From NCBI RefSeq assembly GCF_018687715.1, contig NC_056756.1, positions 37,544,480-37,608,479 on the forward strand: a DNA stretch of 64,000 nucleotides. Direction: 5' to 3'. Numbering within the stretch: the first letter of the stretch is position 1; each line of letters opens with the position of its first letter. This DNA comes from Carya illinoinensis. Lineage: Eukaryota; Streptophyta; Magnoliopsida; Fagales; Juglandaceae. Below are positions 59,597 to 64,000 of the stretch, piece after piece. The notes beneath the pieces were generated by a model. That model was not told where the DNA came from and did no database searches. It was given only the letters and a program-made list of their open reading frames with translations. A program made the position numbers and the translations under genes.

Positions 59597-59763
59597 GGAA
59601 AGGTGGAGGTGAAGTGGGAGTGTGTGTTGGGGCATGTGGCTTTTAGTTGTAGCGAAAAGCTGAAGTTAGACATGAGGAAGATTTTGTGGTAGGCCTAAAA
59701 CAGAATTTTAGCGGTATAGTAGCAACTTAAAGTGGCTGGCCAGGGAGGAACAAGGGAGAGAAG
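59331..59763. other. Spacer with a (CT)n microsatellite
   Basis: (CT)n at 59559-59595. Possible weak continuation of the Helitron sequence before it. No gene. Confidence 0.5.
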
Positions 59764-62374
59764 TGTAATACCCTAGTCTTACTATGTGAGTTTTTACGTC
59801 ATTTTATTTTATTCCTTAAGTTAAATATGTTCATGTAAAAATTTTTATTATTTTATTTAGATGGGTGTGTTTTTACTTTTATGTGGGTTGTTAAAATAAA
59901 TTAAGTACATGATTTTAAAGCCTTGTAGTATTTTCTCCTTAAATCCTAAAATTTTATGATTTATGAAAGAGCACAAATGATTCCCACAATTGGATTGGTA
60001 ATTGGAATAGTTATCTTCCTAAATCTAATCCTAACCCTCCATTTCCTTAAGCTTTTAATGACCAAAATTTAACTAAGCCTTCTTCTCTTATGAACCATCG
60101 GTCTACATCTAATAGATGAAAGATTTTCTCTTCAAACCCATCGGTCTACACCTAATAGATGAAGGATTTTCTCTTCAAACCCATCGGTCTACACCTAATA
60201 GATGAAGGATTTTCTCTTCAAACCCATCGGTCTACACCTAATAGATGAAGGATTTTCCTCTTCAAACCCATCGGTCTACACCTAACAAATGAACCCCTTC
60301 AAACCCATCGGTCTACACCTAACAAATGAAGAACAAGTCTTCTTCATCTCTCTTTCCATGCTAGCCAACTCCACTTCCCTCTTTTCTTCTCCTCTTCAAG
60401 AAATCAAACTCCTCTCATTTTCTTCAAGCTTTGGACCTTCACTTCACCTCTTGAAAGAATCTAGGAGCTTAAGGTAAATTGTTTAATGTGATTTAATGTG
60501 ATTTTGGAAGCTAACTAAATTGTTTAGTTTATGTTTTGATGTTATGTTATATATATATACATATATGCTCTGTTTTAAGGGATTAAGTATTTATATGGGG
60601 ATGTTTTGATGTTATGTTTTGTATATCTACATATATGCTCTGTTTTAAGGGATTAATTATATATATATAAGGCTGTTTTAATGTTCTGTTTTGTGTATAT
60701 ATATAATTATGTTCTGTTTTAAGTGATTAAATGTATATATGGAGTTGTTTTGATGTTATGTTAACTAAATTAACTATTTTCTTATGTTACTCTTGTAAGG
60801 ATTTGTCGAGAAGGTAGTTAATTGAGGTAACATTAAGGGTAGAAAACAATGTTAGATTTTTAATATTTTAGCCATCGTTAAAAGGGGATCTAAAGGATGT
60901 TGGATGAGTTTTAACACACTTGTTATTTATTGGATTAGGATTTTCTGAAGTTAAAGGGATTGCAGCGGATCGAGGTAAGTAGCTATGACCATGCGCCCAC
61001 GTCAAGTTCTGTTGTGGAAGAATATTTCTCTATCTCTTTCCAAACGTTCCTCTAATTAAAGAATAAATGAGTTTATATTATGTACAAGCCTTTCTTGGTA
61101 GCCCTTGTTAAGTATCCTATTGATTATAATTGATTGTATGTATATATGGTAATGCATGCATGTAGTCCCTAAGTCATGAAATTTTTTATATATATGCTTC
61201 TTGAAATAACTAATATTTTATTTATATGTAAGCATGACATAAAATGCTATTTTTCAAAATAAAAGCATATTCATCGAACTAAGGAAGATATTGAAAATGT
61301 TGATTTCAAAGAAAGAAAAGGAATGAATTAATGTATGAAAATATGTAATGGCCACATGAAAGGAAATGATATCAAAGAAATGGGCAGATTACAATGCCGG
61401 GCAAGTAGTATTGGTAGTGCACCCAGTGCTGCTCCCTGACAGAAAGGGGTTCCTAACCTGTGACCACGGGTGGAATCCAGGTCTAATAGGACCGCTAACC
61501 CCAACACACGGGGCGTAATAGTGTGTTGGCCACAAGAAAGTGAAAGATTAAATGAAGTGTATGCATGAAGATATGATATATAAGTATGTATGAAAATAAG
61601 AAATAAAGATTTTGCATGAAAGTATGAAGTGAGTATATGCATGATAGTAAGAAGTAAGTGTATGCATGATGTTATAAAGAAAGTATATGTATGGAAGTAT
61701 TGTCAGAATTAGTATTGGTTTATGGATGCATGTTTTCAAATGAAAGTACTATATGCTTATTAAGTTAACAGCATGGTGTACTGTTTACTGAGTATTAGAC
61801 TCACTTTATGTTTATGTTTTAAACGTCCAGGTACAGATGAATCTACTGAGGAGCTGAGTATTTTTGAGGAGGGAGGGGCCGATGTTTAGTGGTCCCTTGG
61901 TAGTTTGGTTTCTTTTTATGAAAATATATGTTTCTTATGTTTTAATACTGGACCCCACACGGGGATGTTTTATTGAGTTAACTTCTAGACAAGATACCTT
62001 CGGGTATAAAGTATATAGTGGGGTAATGGAAACCCCTCCTGCTTTAAGTTAGTTTCCTTTTGTAAAGACTGAAGGGACTGAGTCCATTTTTGTTTAAAGT
62101 AGTTATGTTAAATAAATGGATGACGGACTCTGAGAGTCCTTTGTAAAGGAATGTAAAGGTATGTCTATTAGATGTTTCTTTTAGTTAGAAATTAGAATTT
62201 ATGCGTGATGCGTTCGAATCGTCTCCCATTATCTTTTAAAAAAAATTAATAAAATAATAATAATAATACTAATAACAATATGGGAATTCATATATAAATA
62301 AATTTACTTTTATAATGGGAAAAAGAATAGGTAAGGGATCACGGTCTCCCTCTTGATAAGGTGGGGTTGTGACA
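59764..62374 (+). repeat. 5' LTR of a Tekay/Del-like Ty3/gypsy element
   Basis: A 2611-bp sequence from TGTAATACCC to GGGGTTGTGACA, followed directly by a PBS and gag. It is therefore the 5' LTR of a plus-strand element whose rest lies beyond the window. It holds a tandem repeat (60095-60330) and, at 60510-60770, diverged copies of a unit with 'gctctgttttaagggatta' and 'ttttgatgttatgtt'. The 5' flank is AGAAG (59759-59763), for comparison with the downstream end. Confidence 0.88.
60095..60330 (+). repeat. 43-bp tandem repeat, 6 units
   Basis: 'ccatcggtctacacctaat' recurs at 60095, 60138, 60181, 60224, 60268 and 60305 (spacings 43, 43, 43, 44, 37). Four units are almost identical, suggesting recent amplification inside the LTR. 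Confidence 0.95.
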
Positions 62375-62379
62375 AATCT

Positions 62380-62391
62380 TGGTATCAGAGC
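62380..62391 (+). promoter_or_regulatory. Primer-binding site (initiator tRNA-Met type)
   Basis: TGGTATCAGAGC, five bases after the LTR end. This is complementary to the 3' end of plant initiator tRNA-Met and is the usual PBS of Tekay and many other LTR elements. Confidence 0.93.
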
Positions 62392-62585
62392 AAAGGTTAA
62401 GAAGTCCTGTAGACTTTAGGGGTAAACTAGGCTAAGGCCCTCTCTCTAAAGTATGCCAAGCTCCGCAGTAGGTTCAAATGGTATTTCTTATTGCATGATA
62501 TGAATTTTGTAAAGAGATTTCAAGTTATGTATGTTACTTTGTATGAGTTTTTTTTTGCTAATGCTATTGTTATCCATGTTCTAGT

Positions 62586-64000
62586 ATGGCAACGCAACAC
62601 AATAACTATAAACGTTGAGGGCAGCCCAGTGTCCATAATCCTGAAGATCAACAAGAATCTCCTAGAGATTCAGAAAACCTTGTGGATGTGGCAACCGCCA
62701 TGCAAGTCAAGTCCCACATCTGACTGCTTTTGATCGCTTCTGCAAACAGCATCCTCCTTTGTTTGATGGCAAGGATACGGTAGATGCAGATAATTGGTTA
62801 GAGCGTTTGGAGAAAATTTTCAGTGTAATCAGCTGTACCGAGGAACAAAAGGTAGAATTTGCAGTATATAACTTGGCTGATGTGGCCAATGGGTGGTGGA
62901 AGGCCACTCGCGGATTTATTCAGCAGGAATTGGGTGAAACTACCCCTATATCATGGAATAAATTTAAAGAGGCATTTAATGACCGGTTCTTTCCTGTATC
63001 CATTCGAGAGGCCAAGGCTCGAGAGTTTGCTGACTTGAAACAAGGGAAGATGACAGTGGGACAGTATGCATCAAAATTTGTGGAGTTGTCGAGATTTGCC
63101 CCACACTTGGTCCACACTGAGGCACTGAAGGTCGAGAAGTTTGAGCGAGGCCTAAACCCCAGAATTATGGACTCCCTTCTTGCATTGAAAATTAGAAAGT
63201 TCACGGACTTGGAAGATAGAGCAGTGATACTTGAGGAGAATTTACGAGTCCGGGCAGGGGAATTCAATCAAAGGAAGAGGCCATTTTATGCCATGGAGCA
63301 AAATAAGGGCAAGAGACCTATGTACAGCCCGATGCCCAAGCCAATCCAAGTGGTCAAACCTCCCCAACGTGGTACAACAGCGCCTCACCCCGCATGCCAA
63401 AACTATGGCAAACGTCATGCCGAGAAGTGCCTTATGGGGACTAACATCTGCTTTAAATGTGGTAAGATAGGTCATTTGGCACGGGAGTGTACAATGCTTG
63501 TGGCCCCTAATACTCAAGTGCAGAATCAAGGGCAGAAGAATCCAGCACCGGCTCAAGTTTTCGCATTAACATTTGATGATGCTGATACTTCTCCTAATGT
63601 GGTAACAGGTATTCTTCCCCTGTTTTCGCATCGTGCTTTAGTACTATTTGATTCTGGTGCTACGCATTCATTCATATCCCGTAAATATGCATGCCTGAGC
63701 GAGAGAGCACCTGAACCTCTTGAGCCAGTGATGTCTGTTTCTTCACCTCTCGGGAAATCCATGATTTGTCAGCTGAAAGGTTGTGCGATAAAGAGACAAG
63801 ATCGACATCTCCTTACTGATTTGATAGTATTTGATATGGAGGAGTTCGATGTGATTTTGGGCATGGATTGGTTGTCTCAATACCATGCTAGCTTGGAGTG
63901 CTTCAAGAAGGAATTAATCTTTAGACCACCAGGTGAGTTAGAGTTCCGTTTCTGTGCTGCGGCTAAGAGTATTATGCCGAAGGTGATCTCAGCATTAAAG
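62586..64000 (+). pseudogene. Tekay-like gag-protease, truncated by window end
   Basis: The ATG at 62586 (MATQHNNYKR) meets TGA at 62616-62618. Readable gag continues in that frame to about 62690, then in another frame from about 62700 with no stop to 64000 (over 430 codons). The open part has HPPLFDGKDTVDADNWLERL, the capsid core (WWKATRG, FNDRFFPVSIREAKAREF), a CCHC knuckle CFKCGKIGHLAREC (63449-63490) and an aspartic protease LFDSGATHSFIS (from about 63650), then ILGMDWLSQYHA. A preceding CQNYGKRHAEKC knuckle has Tyr where the second Cys is usual. The rest of pol must lie to the right. Confidence 0.9.

Noticed and set aside
62380..62400. tRNA-Met gene fragment
   Set aside because: Only the 12-nt primer-binding complement is present, directly after an LTR end.

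Overview
The window is plant nuclear DNA, almost certainly from a dicot and very probably a pericentromeric or otherwise repeat-dense region. It is built almost entirely of transposable elements, many of them nested, with AT-rich filler between. I found no intact host gene, no rRNA or tRNA gene, no CRISPR array and nothing bacterial. Lineage cannot be proven from the sequence; the LTR and MITE styles suggest a woody dicot (perhaps Fagales), as a weak inference.

Layout, left to right. 1-5.9 kb: two solo LTRs of one ~2.1 kb Tekay/Del-like family (317-2400 and 3725-5872), each with its own 5-bp target-site duplication (TSD); the first sits inside one unit of an AT-rich duplicated repeat. 6.5-17.1 kb: a complete but decayed Ty3/gypsy Tat-lineage element on the minus strand (TSD AGAGT), with gag-PR-RT-RNaseH-second RNaseH-IN, a 9-copy 77-bp tandem array, and an antisense (plus-strand) ORF with an apparent intron. 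18.9-25.5 kb: a hAT transposon on the plus strand with a 5' leader intron and a broken BED/hATC transposase; it is interrupted by a Harbinger-like MITE (TSD TTA) and a copia-type solo LTR (TSD ATTTT). 29.5 kb: a small gypsy RT fragment. 31.2-34.55 kb: a CACTA-like, internally deleted element packed with the palindrome CGTTCGAACG. 39.0-45.4 kb: a near full-length plant L1 LINE on the minus strand with a 13-bp TSD, interrupted by a small hAT-type non-autonomous element. 47.0-59.3 kb: a Helitron helicase pseudogene split by an 11.3-kb Athila element (TSD TTACC), which carries another Athila-like LTR in its 3' region. 59.8 kb to the end: the 5' LTR, primer-binding site and gag-protease start of another gypsy (Tekay-like) element that runs off the window.

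The genes present are mobile-element proteins: gag (capsid), aspartic protease, RT/RNaseH and integrase for the LTR elements; ORF1, endonuclease, RT and RNaseH for the LINE; transposase for hAT and CACTA; and helicase for the Helitron. Nearly all carry stops, frameshifts or insertions. The exception is the right-edge gag-PR frame, which is open for about 1.3 kb after a damaged N-terminus. Boundaries were placed mainly by matching TSDs and TG...CA or TIR ends read directly in the sequence. Domain names are from recognised motifs and were not checked by search. Percentages are by-eye estimates.
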